Shown here: in pieces, positions 22,554 to 30,144 of the stretch
Layout: each line of letters opens with the position of its first letter
Numbering within the stretch: the first letter of the stretch is position 1
Source of the DNA: an uncultured Solobacterium sp.
GTDB taxonomy: Bacteria > Bacillota_I > Bacilli_A > Erysipelotrichales > Erysipelotrichaceae
Reading direction: 5' to 3'
Assembly: GCA_900546285.1 (NCBI GenBank)
Contig: URCJ01000016.1
Location: 1-36,873 of the forward strand
DNA: 36,873 nt
Position numbers and translations under genes: made by a program
The notes under the pieces: generated by a model
The model's database searches: none
Seen by the model: the letters and a program-made list of their open reading frames with translations, nothing else
What the model was told of the DNA's origin: nothing

Positions 22554-25280
22554 ATGGATTATAAAGATACGCTACATATGCCTAATACTGGTTTTGAAAT
22601 GAGGGGCAATCTTGCTAATAAGGAACCAGGTATCTTAGACAAGTGGCAAAAACAAGATTACTATAAGAGAATCTTAGAAAAGAATGAAGGCAATAAGCCA
22701 TTTATCTTACATGATGGCCCACCTTATGCTAATGGCAATTTACATGCTGGTACTGCCATGAATAGAACTATCAAGGATATTATTGTTAGATCTAAGGCTA
22801 TGGCTGGTTACTATACACCATTTTTTCCTGGTTGGGATACACATGGTTTACCAATCGAGAATGCTATTCAGAAGTTAGGTGTTAATAGAAAAGAAGTTAC
22901 TGCTAAGGAATTTAGAGAAAAGTGTGAAGAATATGCTCATCAACAAATTGCTGGTCAAATGGCTACTGAAAAAAGACTTGGTCAAGTAGCAGATTATGAG
23001 CATCCTTATATCACTTTAAATAAGGAGTTTGAGGCAAGACAAGTAAGATCTTTTGCTAAGATGGCTCTTGATGGTATGATTTTCCAAGGCTTAAAACCAA
23101 TTTATTGGTCACCTTGGCAAGAAACAGCTATCGCTGATAGTGAAATTGTTTATTTTGATAAGAAAGATACTTCAATCTTTGTTGCCTTTGATGTATTAGA
23201 TGGTAAGGGTGTTCTTGATGGAGATGAAAAGTTTGTAATTTGGACAACTACTCCTTGGACTATTCCTTCAAACTTAGCTATCTGTTTAAATGATTATTTA
23301 GACTATTGTGTTGTTAATACCGAAAAGGGTAAATTGATTTTCCTTGAATCTAAGATTGATGAATTACTTCCTAAGTTTGGTTTAACTAACCTAGGTGTTT
23401 TAAAACATTTCAAGGGAAGAGATTTAGAATATGTTACAGTTAAGCATCCTTTCTATCCTGAAAGACCTTCTGTTGTTATCTTAGGAAGCCATGTATCTGA
23501 TGAAGATGGTACAGGTTGTGTTCATACAGCACCAGGCCTTGGTACAGATGACTTTATCGTTGGTAAGAAGTATGGCATTGAACCATTCTCTCCAGTTGAT
23601 GACAAGGGTTGTTTAACAATTGAAGCAGGCGAAGATTTAGTTGGTAAGTTTGTAGTAGGTGATGAGCCAGATGGTGCTAATGTTGCCGTAATTAAGAAAT
23701 TAGCTGCTTGCGGTGCTCTCTTAGGTAAAGAAAAGATTACCCACTCATATCCTCATGATGATCGTTTAAAGAAGCCTGTTATCTTTAGATCAACAGTACA
23801 ATGGTTTGCGTCTATTGAAAAAGTTAAACCTCAATTATTAGAAGCTATTAAGAAGGTTAAGTGGTGTAACTCATTTGGTGAAGTTAGACTTACTAACATG
23901 ATTGCTTCAAGAAAAGATTGGTGTATTTCAAGACAAAGATTATGGGGTGTTCCAATTCCTATTATCTATACAGAAGATAAGAAGCCTATTATTGAAAAAG
24001 AAGTATTCGATCATATCGCAGACTTATTTGAAGAATATGGTTCAAATGTTTGGTTTGAAAGAGAAGCTAAGGACTTATTACCTGAAGGCTACAACAATCC
24101 TGCATCTCCTAATGGTATCTATACAAAGGAAAAGGATATCATGGACGTATGGTTTGATTCAGGTTCATCTTGGAATGAATTAATTGCTAGAGGCTATGAT
24201 TATCCATGTGACTTATACTTTGAAGGTTCTGACCAATATCGTGGTTGGTTTAATTCTTCTCTTATCGTATCAGTAGCTGTTAATGGTACTGCTCCATATA
24301 AGTCTGTATTGTCTCATGGTTATGTATGTGACTCTAAGGGTGAAGCAATGCACAAGTCTGTTGGTAATGTTGTTAATCCACTAGATATCATCAACAAGTA
24401 TGGTGCTGATATCTTTAGACTATGGGCAGCAAGTGAAGACTTTAAGGCTGATATGAGAATTGGTGATTCTAACTTGAAACAAGTTTCTGACCAATATCGT
24501 AAGATTAGAAATACCTTTAGATTCTTATTAGGTGTTACAAGTGACTTCGATGGTAACTTAGTAGCTTATGAGAATTTAGAGCCAATTGATAAGTATATGT
24601 TAATTTCATTGAATGATATGTTAGTTAAGGTTAAGAATGCTTATGATAACTATGACTTCGTACAAGTAACAAATACAATGACTAATTTCATGACTAACGA
24701 ATTATCATCATATTACTGTGACTATGCTAAGGATATCCTTTATTGCGATGAGGGTGAAAGAAGAAGACAAGTTCAATCTGTTCTTTACCAAGCAATCGAT
24801 GTTCTAGTTAAACTATGGAGTCCAGTTCTTGTATTTACAACTGAGGAAGTATATAGTTTCTTTAGACCAAATGAAGATAGTGTACACTATACTCATTTCC
24901 CTAAAGAACAAACTTATCAAAATTCTGATGAAGTAAAGGCTGACTTCGCTAAGCTTCATGTGTTAAGGGATGCTGTTTTAAAGGCACTAGAAGAAGCAAG
25001 ACAAAATAAGACAATTGGTAAGTCTTTGGAAGCTCATGTAACTTTGAATGTTTCTGATGAAGATAAAGCATTGTTAGAAAAGAACTTCAAGGATAAAGTT
25101 AATCAATGGTTAATTGTTTCTAAGGTTGATTACACAAGTGAAGATCTTCCTAAGTATGATGACTTTGGTATTAAGGTAGAGAAGGTTGCTGGTGTTGTAT
25201 GTCCAAGATGTTGGAACATCACTGATTCAACTGATCCTGAAGGCTTATGTGATCGTTGTAAGAAGGTTTTAGCTAAATAA
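22554..25280 (+). CDS. ileS: Isoleucyl-tRNA synthetase
   Basis: Class Ia synthetase, 908 residues, charging tRNA-Ile with an editing domain for valine. The N-terminal signature region is DGPPYANGNLHAGTAMN, with HAGT (64-67) in place of HIGH. The editing domain holds WTTTPWTIPSNLAI and the GTGCVHTAPGLGTDD block. The second signature is AMHKS (598-602) in place of KMSKS. The anticodon-binding domain follows, and the protein ends with a four-cysteine zinc finger (CPRCWN and CDRCKK). It is preceded by a T-box leader and an AAGGAG site. A terminator follows, and the accessory region begins there. Confidence 0.96.
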   Translation: MDYKDTLHMPNTGFEMRGNLANKEPGILDKWQKQDYYKRILEKNEGNKPFILHDGPPYANGNLHAGTAMNRTIKDIIVRSKAMAGYYTPFFPGWDTHGLPIENAIQKLGVNRKEVTAKEFREKCEEYAHQQIAGQMATEKRLGQVADYEHPYITLNKEFEARQVRSFAKMALDGMIFQGLKPIYWSPWQETAIADSEIVYFDKKDTSIFVAFDVLDGKGVLDGDEKFVIWTTTPWTIPSNLAICLNDYLDYCVVNTEKGKLIFLESKIDELLPKFGLTNLGVLKHFKGRDLEYVTVKHPFYPERPSVVILGSHVSDEDGTGCVHTAPGLGTDDFIVGKKYGIEPFSPVDDKGCLTIEAGEDLVGKFVVGDEPDGANVAVIKKLAACGALLGKEKITHSYPHDDRLKKPVIFRSTVQWFASIEKVKPQLLEAIKKVKWCNSFGEVRLTNMIASRKDWCISRQRLWGVPIPIIYTEDKKPIIEKEVFDHIADLFEEYGSNVWFEREAKDLLPEGYNNPASPNGIYTKEKDIMDVWFDSGSSWNELIARGYDYPCDLYFEGSDQYRGWFNSSLIVSVAVNGTAPYKSVLSHGYVCDSKGEAMHKSVGNVVNPLDIINKYGADIFRLWAASEDFKADMRIGDSNLKQVSDQYRKIRNTFRFLLGVTSDFDGNLVAYENLEPIDKYMLISLNDMLVKVKNAYDNYDFVQVTNTMTNFMTNELSSYYCDYAKDILYCDEGERRRQVQSVLYQAIDVLVKLWSPVLVFTTEEVYSFFRPNEDSVHYTHFPKEQTYQNSDEVKADFAKLHVLRDAVLKALEEARQNKTIGKSLEAHVTLNVSDEDKALLEKNFKDKVNQWLIVSKVDYTSEDLPKYDDFGIKVEKVAGVVCPRCWNITDSTDPEGLCDRCKKVLAK

Positions 25281-25287
25281 CAACAAT

Positions 25288-25310
25288 AAGGATGTCCTAT
25301 GGACATCCTT
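25288..25310 (+). terminator. Terminator after ileS
   Basis: A perfect 10-bp inverted repeat AAGGATGTCC / GGACATCCTT with a 3-base loop, followed by a short T-rich stretch (TAGTTTT). It closes the housekeeping part of the window. Confidence 0.75.
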
Positions 25311-25395
25311 TAGTTTTCCACAAATGTTGATAAAAATGGGAAAACTTGGGAATGATATATCTTTGAATTTCGTTACAATAATTATAGTATAGAAT

Positions 25396-25424
25396 ATCAA
25401 ATTAACCTCTAAGGTAAAATTGAT
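25396..25424 (+). promoter_or_regulatory. HigA-type operator 1
   Basis: An imperfect palindrome with 13-bp arms (ATCAAATTAACCT / AGGTAAAATTGAT, two mismatches) around CTA. Its core TTAACCTCTAAGGTAAA is repeated exactly 58 bp downstream. It ends 2 bases before the -35 box of the higBA promoter. Confidence 0.7.
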
Positions 25425-25426
25425 GC

Positions 25427-25455
25427 TTGCTAAATATTATTGTGATTGATATAAT
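25427..25455 (+). promoter_or_regulatory. higBA promoter
   Basis: TTGCTA (25427-25432) and TATAAT (25450-25455) are 17 bp apart, and TGA precedes the -10 to make an extended box (TGATATAAT). The expected start near 25462 lies in the second operator. The promoter is thus flanked by two copies of the same palindrome. Confidence 0.75.
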
Positions 25456-25484
25456 TAAATTAACCTCTAAGGTAAATTTAATTA
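25452..25484 (+). promoter_or_regulatory. HigA-type operator 2
   Basis: A near-perfect palindrome with 15-bp arms (TAATTAAATTAACCT / AGGTAAATTTAATTA, one mismatch) around CTA. It overlaps the -10 box and transcription start of higBA. It shares the AAATTAACCTCTAAGGTAAA core with operator 1. Confidence 0.75.
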
Positions 25485-25503
25485 TACTTTGGAGGTGTAC
25501 TTT

Positions 25504-25800
25504 TTGCAGGTTAGATACAAAAATAATTTTTTGAGAAAGGTGTGTACAAACTATAGCAAGTCTTGTAGATTCTATGGAAGTAGGATGGCGGAATTGATAC
25601 ATCTAAGAATTGATCAGTTAAATGCTGCTGAAACTGTAGAAGAAATGATTAATTTTTCAATCGGTAGATGTCATCAACTAAACGGAAATAGAGAAGGTCA
25701 GTATGCTCTGGATCTAGTTCATCCTTATAGGTTAATTTTTGTTAAGATTGATGATCAAATTCAAATTGTAAAAATCATCGAAATTGTCGATTATCATTGA
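25504..25800 (+). CDS. higB: HigB-type RelE-superfamily toxin
   Basis: Predicted ribosome-dependent mRNA interferase of the HigB/killer family. The 98-residue protein contains the family blocks LRKVCTNYSKSCRFYG (about 10-25) and RCHQLNGNREGQYALDL followed by HPYRLIF near the C-terminus, which form the RelE fold with its basic active-site residues. I take TTG at 25504 as the start, 8 bases after GGAGG; an in-frame TTG at 25489 overlaps that site. The weak start codon may limit toxin synthesis. higA follows after 21 bases with its own ribosome binding site. Toxin first, antitoxin second is the usual higBA order. Confidence 0.85.
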   Translation: MQVRYKNNFLRKVCTNYSKSCRFYGSRMAELIHLRIDQLNAAETVEEMINFSIGRCHQLNGNREGQYALDLVHPYRLIFVKIDDQIQIVKIIEIVDYH

Positions 25801-25821
25801 ATATGAAAACGGAGAGAAGAA

Positions 25822-26667
25822 ATGACTAGTAGTAGAACATATATTGCAATTCCACCTGGTGCTTCAGTTAAGGAACAACTGTTAAATAGGGGTATGAGTC
25901 AGAAAGAATTTGCATTAAGAATGGATATGTCGGAAAAACATATAAGTAAGTTTTTAAATGGAGATGTCATTCTTACAACGGATATGGCTAGTAGACTAGA
26001 AATGGTTTTGGGTCTTCCTGCTCGTTTTTGGAATAATTTGGAGTCTATTTATAGAGAAAAATTACAATTAATCAAAGAAGAAAATGAAATGGATGAAGAT
26101 AAAGAACTTATAGAAAACTATCCTTATTCTCAAATGGCGAAGCTTGGATGGGTTGAAGCAAGTGAAAATCCACTTGTTAAGGTTAAGGAACTAAGAAAAT
26201 TCTTTGAGGTTGTTAAACTTTCTTTGATTGATAACAATCTATTACCTGGAATTTTGTATAAAAAGCAAGATCTAATCAATGAGAATTATTTTTCGTTGAT
26301 TACTTGGACACAAAAGGCAAAATTAGAAGCTAGAAGTATTAAGACAAAACCAATTAATATTGATGGCATTAAAGATGTTATTCCTAATATTTTAAACACA
26401 GAGTCAAATAATGTAGTTGGATTGTTAGCGGAATACGGTGTTGCCTTAGTTGTTTTACCTAAATTAAATAATACAAAGGTACATGGTGCGACATTTCTCG
26501 ATAATAAGAAATTAGTTATCGCACTAATAAATGATGATAGCTTTTATTCAAATTTGTTCCATGAAATAGGACATATTCTCTTGGGCCATATCAATAAAGA
26601 TTATATTCCAAATGGTAACGAAGAAAGAGATGCTGAAGCTTTTTCTAAAACGATATTACTATCTTAA
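25822..26667 (+). CDS. higA: HigA-type antitoxin with XRE HTH and ImmA/IrrE-like protease domain
   Basis: Predicted antitoxin and autorepressor of HigB. An XRE/VapI-type helix-turn-helix occupies residues 14-66 (MSQKEFALRMDMSEKHISKF). The C-terminal half resembles an ImmA/IrrE (DUF955) metallopeptidase domain, with zinc motif HEIGH at 247-251 and DAEAF at 270-274. The protein is 281 residues and stops 7 residues after DAEAF, whereas relatives with this fusion usually continue, so the protease domain may be cut short. Two matching palindromes in the upstream promoter are its likely binding sites. Whether the protease is active is unknown. Confidence 0.85.
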   Translation: MTSSRTYIAIPPGASVKEQLLNRGMSQKEFALRMDMSEKHISKFLNGDVILTTDMASRLEMVLGLPARFWNNLESIYREKLQLIKEENEMDEDKELIENYPYSQMAKLGWVEASENPLVKVKELRKFFEVVKLSLIDNNLLPGILYKKQDLINENYFSLITWTQKAKLEARSIKTKPINIDGIKDVIPNILNTESNNVVGLLAEYGVALVVLPKLNNTKVHGATFLDNKKLVIALINDDSFYSNLFHEIGHILLGHINKDYIPNGNEERDAEAFSKTILLS

Positions 26668-26746
26668 AACGAAATGTTTATTGTCCTATTTCGTTAATAA
26701 CGAAATAAACCTTGTTAATATTTCGTATTTAGGTTAAAATTTCGTT
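26668..26746 (+). promoter_or_regulatory. Promoter with five ATTTCGTT octamers
   Basis: Between higA and the next gene lies a promoter with -35 TTGTTA (26712-26717) and -10 TAAAAT (26735-26740), 17 bp apart. Five copies of ATTTCGTT or its complement AACGAAAT occur at 26668, 26688, 26699, 26720 (last base A) and 26739. The middle two form the palindrome ATTTCGTT-AAT-AACGAAAT... with the first copy mirroring the second. One copy lies in the spacer and one overlaps the end of the -10 box, so a bound protein would block transcription. Confidence 0.7.
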
Positions 26747-26758
26747 AAGAGGTGCGCT

Positions 26759-28567
26759 ATGAAATATTTAACTAGTGAAGAAGTAGCTGAAAAGAAAGGC
26801 TTATCTATTCGCCGTATCCAACAAATGTGTAGGGATGGCGGTTTTGATGGCGCTTTTAAAGAAGGAAAATCTTGGTTAATTCCAGATGATGTTTTGGAAT
26901 ATAGTTTTGACAGTAAAAGATTACTTCCTGTTGGACTTTCCGACTTTAAAAGAGCTTGTAACAGTTATTATTATGTTGATAAAACCTTATTCATTAGAGA
27001 TTTCTTAGATTCGGCACCATTAGTGTCTTTGATTACTCGCCCTAGAAGATTTGGTAAGACATTGAACATGGATATGTTAAGAGTCTTTTTTGAAAAGACC
27101 AATGAAGATACATCGATTTATTTTAAAGATAAAAAGATTTGGAATTGTGGTGAAAGGTACACAAAGCATCAAGGCCAATATCCTGTAATATATTTAACTT
27201 TTAAGGATGTTAAGTGTTTGTCTTGGCAAGATACCATTATCAAATTAGAACAACTTATAGTTTCTGAATTTGTTAGGCATATAGAACTAGCGGATTCTAT
27301 AGCCCTAAATGAATATGAAAAGAGTCTATATAAAATGTTTGCCAGTGCTAATGTTAATGATGTTATGTGTCAAAGTGGGTTACAAGTATTATCTTTATTG
27401 CTTCATAAACATTATGAAAAGAAATGTATTGTGATTATTGATGAATATGATGTACCCATACAACAAGGACACCAATCTGATTTTTATCCTGAGATAATTA
27501 ATTTTATGAGAAATTTCTTTTCTGGTGGTTTTAAAGACAATCCGCATTTAGAATATGGTTTTCTTACTGGGATTTTAAAGGTTGCTAAAGAGAGTATCTT
27601 TAGTGGTATGAATAATCTAAAGTGCTATTCCATATTAGATGAAAAATATAGTGAATACTTTGGTTTTACACAAGATGAAGTCAAAGATATGCTTGCGTAT
27701 TATGGAAGAAGTGATAAATATGATGAAGTATGTAAATGGTATGATGGCTATAAATTTGGAGATTATGAAATATTTAATCCTTGGTCAGTAATCAATTATT
27801 TGAGCGATAAATGCTTTCCTAAGGCATTTTGGCAATTAACTGGCAGCAACGATATCATCAAGAAAGTTCTTCCATCAGCAAGTGATGAAGTTACTAAAGG
27901 CTTAAAGGAATTGTTGATGGGCAAGACATTAACAACATATATAGATTTGGATGTAATCTATCCTGAAATTAGTACTAATCCTTATACGATATATAGTTTC
28001 TTGTTGGTGACAGGGTATTTAAAAGTGGTTTCTGTGTATCCATTAAATGATGGTAATTATATGTGCGAAGTAGCTATTCCAAATAAAGAAATAAATTTTG
28101 TCTACAAGAAAGAAATACTAGATTATACAAATAATAATGGTGTAGCGATTTCTATTGAACAAGCAATTTTTAGTAAGGATTCAAAAAAGCTAGAATCAAT
28201 ATTAGAAAAATTCTTATTAGAAAGTGTTTCATCATTTGATTGTGCAAATGAGTCCTTCTATCATGGTTTGATGTTAGGATTGTGTTCGATATTAGGAAAT
28301 CAATATCAGCTACGTTCTAATAGGGAATCGGGTTTAGGTAGATTTGACCTTCAACTATTACCACTAGTAAAAGACTTGCCTGGTTTTATCTTTGAGTTTA
28401 AGCATACAAATAATGATAAAGATGACTTAGATGAACTAGCAAGTTTAGCTTTATCTCAAATAGATGATAAGAAGTATGATACTAAACTTATAAGTAATGA
28501 TGTTAAACAAATAATTCAGATCGGAATAGCTTTTAGAGGGAAAGAAACAGCTGTTAAACAAAAATAA
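26759..28567 (+). CDS. HTH - AAA-like ATPase - PD-(D/E)XK nuclease fusion protein
   Basis: The 602-residue cytoplasmic protein has three parts. Residues 1-48 look like an excisionase/MerR-type HTH (TSEEVAEKKGLSIRRIQQMC, then GKSWLIPDDV). Residues about 55-340 match the AAA-ATPase-like family (PF09820): P-loop-like RPRRFGKT at 94-101, Walker B IIDEYD (226-231), and the characteristic KWYDGYKFG and FNPWSVINYL. The C-terminus fits the linked PD-(D/E)XK nuclease domain (PDDEXK_9 type), with Asp530 and the EFK triad (Glu546, Lys548). The ATPase-nuclease pair is common and of unknown function; the N-terminal HTH is an unusual addition. It probably binds the octamers at its own promoter. Defence or mobile-element roles are inference. 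Confidence 0.82.
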   Translation: MKYLTSEEVAEKKGLSIRRIQQMCRDGGFDGAFKEGKSWLIPDDVLEYSFDSKRLLPVGLSDFKRACNSYYYVDKTLFIRDFLDSAPLVSLITRPRRFGKTLNMDMLRVFFEKTNEDTSIYFKDKKIWNCGERYTKHQGQYPVIYLTFKDVKCLSWQDTIIKLEQLIVSEFVRHIELADSIALNEYEKSLYKMFASANVNDVMCQSGLQVLSLLLHKHYEKKCIVIIDEYDVPIQQGHQSDFYPEIINFMRNFFSGGFKDNPHLEYGFLTGILKVAKESIFSGMNNLKCYSILDEKYSEYFGFTQDEVKDMLAYYGRSDKYDEVCKWYDGYKFGDYEIFNPWSVINYLSDKCFPKAFWQLTGSNDIIKKVLPSASDEVTKGLKELLMGKTLTTYIDLDVIYPEISTNPYTIYSFLLVTGYLKVVSVYPLNDGNYMCEVAIPNKEINFVYKKEILDYTNNNGVAISIEQAIFSKDSKKLESILEKFLLESVSSFDCANESFYHGLMLGLCSILGNQYQLRSNRESGLGRFDLQLLPLVKDLPGFIFEFKHTNNDKDDLDELASLALSQIDDKKYDTKLISNDVKQIIQIGIAFRGKETAVKQK

Positions 28568-28582
28568 TAAGAACTAACTAAT

Positions 28583-28641
28583 ATGCCAGTTATCGCTTCC
28601 TATATTGATAAATCAACAATAATGGTAGTGATAACTGGCAT
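28583..28641. repeat. 59-bp imperfect palindrome at a convergent gene junction
   Basis: Outer arms ATGCCAGTTATC / GATAACTGGCAT match perfectly over 12 bp. Inner pairs continue with a few mismatches to TTGAT-AA-ATCAA at the centre. It lies between the stop codons of the ATPase-nuclease gene and the DUF362 gene. No T run follows on either strand, so a simple bidirectional terminator is possible but not well supported. Confidence 0.8.
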
Positions 28642-28652
28642 TTAACTATCTA

Positions 28653-29771
28653 TTATTTAATTGCTTTAAGTTCATATTCTCTTGTACCCAAGCCCATCTT
28701 TTCAGCTTGTTCAAGAGTAGCCTCCCAGTTAATACCAGGATGAGTATCTTTTAAATGATCATGTTTACACATATAATGTTTGTCACTTAGATTATCAAAT
28801 AGTTGGCTATTTGGAAGTGGTGTAGCATCTAGACACGCATCCACGCAAGCTTGATCTAGGGCAACAGGGTCAAAACTAGCAAAGATACCAATATCAGGAA
28901 TAATAGCTGCATCATTTTCTTTATGACAGTCACAATTAGGTGAAACATCCATTACAAGTGAGATATGGAAGTGTGGTCTATCTTTACATACGGCATAAGC
29001 ATATTCTGCCATCTTACGATCTAACTTATCATTGGTGTCATAGTTGGGATTAGATATGGCATCAAAACCACAGGCACCAATGCATCTACCACATCCTTTA
29101 CATAGGTCATAATTAATGACAGCTTTATGGTTTACATAGGTAATGGCATCGCTACCACATTCTTTACTACAGAACTGACATCCTCTACAAAGACTAGTGT
29201 CTACTACTGGTTTTCCTTCATTATGTTGTTCCATCTTACCAGCTCTACTACCACAGCCCATGCCAATATTTTTAATAGTGCCACCAAAGCCTGTTGATTC
29301 ATGTCCTTTGAAATGGCTTAAGGAAATAAAGACATCAGCGTCCATTATAGCCTTACCAATTTTAGCTTCTTTAATATAGTCACCATTAATTGGAACTATT
29401 GTCTCATCAGTTCCTCTTAGACCATCCGCAATAATAATTTGACATCCTGTGGACATTGGATTAAAACCATTGACATTAGCGCAATCTAGGTGGTCTAGAG
29501 CGTTCTTTCTGCTTCCTGGGTATAAAGTATTACAATCAGTTAAAAATGGCTTACCACCAGCTTCTTTTACGATGTCTACTATAGCCTTAGCATAATTAGG
29601 TCTTAAGAAAGCTAAATTGCCTAGTTCTCCAAAATGCATCTTAATAGCTGTAAACTTACCATCAAAATTAATGTTGTTGATACCAGCTACCTTACATAAT
29701 CTTTTAATTTTATCGATTTGACTTGTCCCAACTGGACATCTAAAGTCAGTGAAGTATACTTTTGATCCCAT
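28653..29771 (-). CDS. DUF362 protein with two 4Fe-4S ferredoxin motifs
   Basis: Cytoplasmic iron-sulfur protein of 372 residues. The DUF362 domain fills the N-terminal half (about 1-185), including MHFGELGNLAFLRP and the SHFKGHESTGFGGTIKNIGMG block. Two ferredoxin-type clusters follow, with CRGCQFCSKECGSDAI and CKGCGRCIGACGFDAI. The C-terminal part returns to the DUF362 fold (DIGIFASFDPVALDQACVD). I chose the start at 29771 (MGSKVYF), 9 bases after GGAG; an ATG at 29786 would place that site inside the gene. The reaction is unknown; electron transfer or redox chemistry is inferred. It is the only minus-strand gene in the right half. Confidence 0.85.
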   Translation of the reverse strand: MGSKVYFTDFRCPVGTSQIDKIKRLCKVAGINNINFDGKFTAIKMHFGELGNLAFLRPNYAKAIVDIVKEAGGKPFLTDCNTLYPGSRKNALDHLDCANVNGFNPMSTGCQIIIADGLRGTDETIVPINGDYIKEAKIGKAIMDADVFISLSHFKGHESTGFGGTIKNIGMGCGSRAGKMEQHNEGKPVVDTSLCRGCQFCSKECGSDAITYVNHKAVINYDLCKGCGRCIGACGFDAISNPNYDTNDKLDRKMAEYAYAVCKDRPHFHISLVMDVSPNCDCHKENDAAIIPDIGIFASFDPVALDQACVDACLDATPLPNSQLFDNLSDKHYMCKHDHLKDTHPGINWEATLEQAEKMGLGTREYELKAIK

Positions 29772-29877
29772 AATAATAATCTCCATTCTTATTTCTTATA
29801 TTTTACTTCTATCTTTAGTTTTATTAATATTAAAAAAGGTAAATAAAATGAATGAAACATCTTTAAGTATTATTAAA

Positions 29878-29886
29878 TGGTAAAAT
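29878..29886 (+). promoter_or_regulatory. Extended -10 promoter of the DUF3791-DUF3990 unit
   Basis: TGGTAAAAT fits TG-N-TAAAAT and lies 18 bases before the ATG, with an AAAGGAAA ribosome binding site between. No clear -35 box is seen. It is divergent from the DUF362 gene. Confidence 0.5.
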
Positions 29887-29904
29887 GTTTTAAAGGAAAA
29901 GTTT

Positions 29905-30144
29905 ATGGAAAATAAGAAAGACTGGTATGGAAGTAAGGAACTAGAATTTGCGATTTTCTGTATAGAAAATATAGCAATCAAGTTAAATATTAGCGGTCAG
30001 GATGTTTATAAGATGTTGACCGAAGAAACTAATATTTTAAACGATTATATTATTCCTTGTTATGAAGTTCTTCATACTCAAGACAAGAATTATATCGTCA
30101 ACGATATAATTGGATTAATGAATGAAAAAGGAGTTAAAGTATGA
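29905..30144 (+). CDS. DUF3791 protein (first copy)
   Basis: The 79-residue acidic helical protein matches the DUF3791 pattern (LEFAIFCIENIAIKLN, then LNDYIIPCYEVLHTQ, then DIIGLMNEKGV). Function is unknown; genes of this family commonly sit beside DUF3990 genes. Its TGA overlaps the DUF3990 ATG by 4 bases, with GGAG just upstream, so the two are translationally coupled. Small size, first position and coupling suggest an antitoxin or accessory subunit of the enzyme encoded next, which is inference. Confidence 0.8.
   Translation: MENKKDWYGSKELEFAIFCIENIAIKLNISGQDVYKMLTEETNILNDYIIPCYEVLHTQDKNYIVNDIIGLMNEKGVKV

Noticed and set aside
28583..28641. Integron attC site or insertion-sequence end
   Set aside because: No GTTRRRY/RYYYAAC core sites are found in the right places, no integrase or transposase is nearby, and no flanking target duplication is seen.
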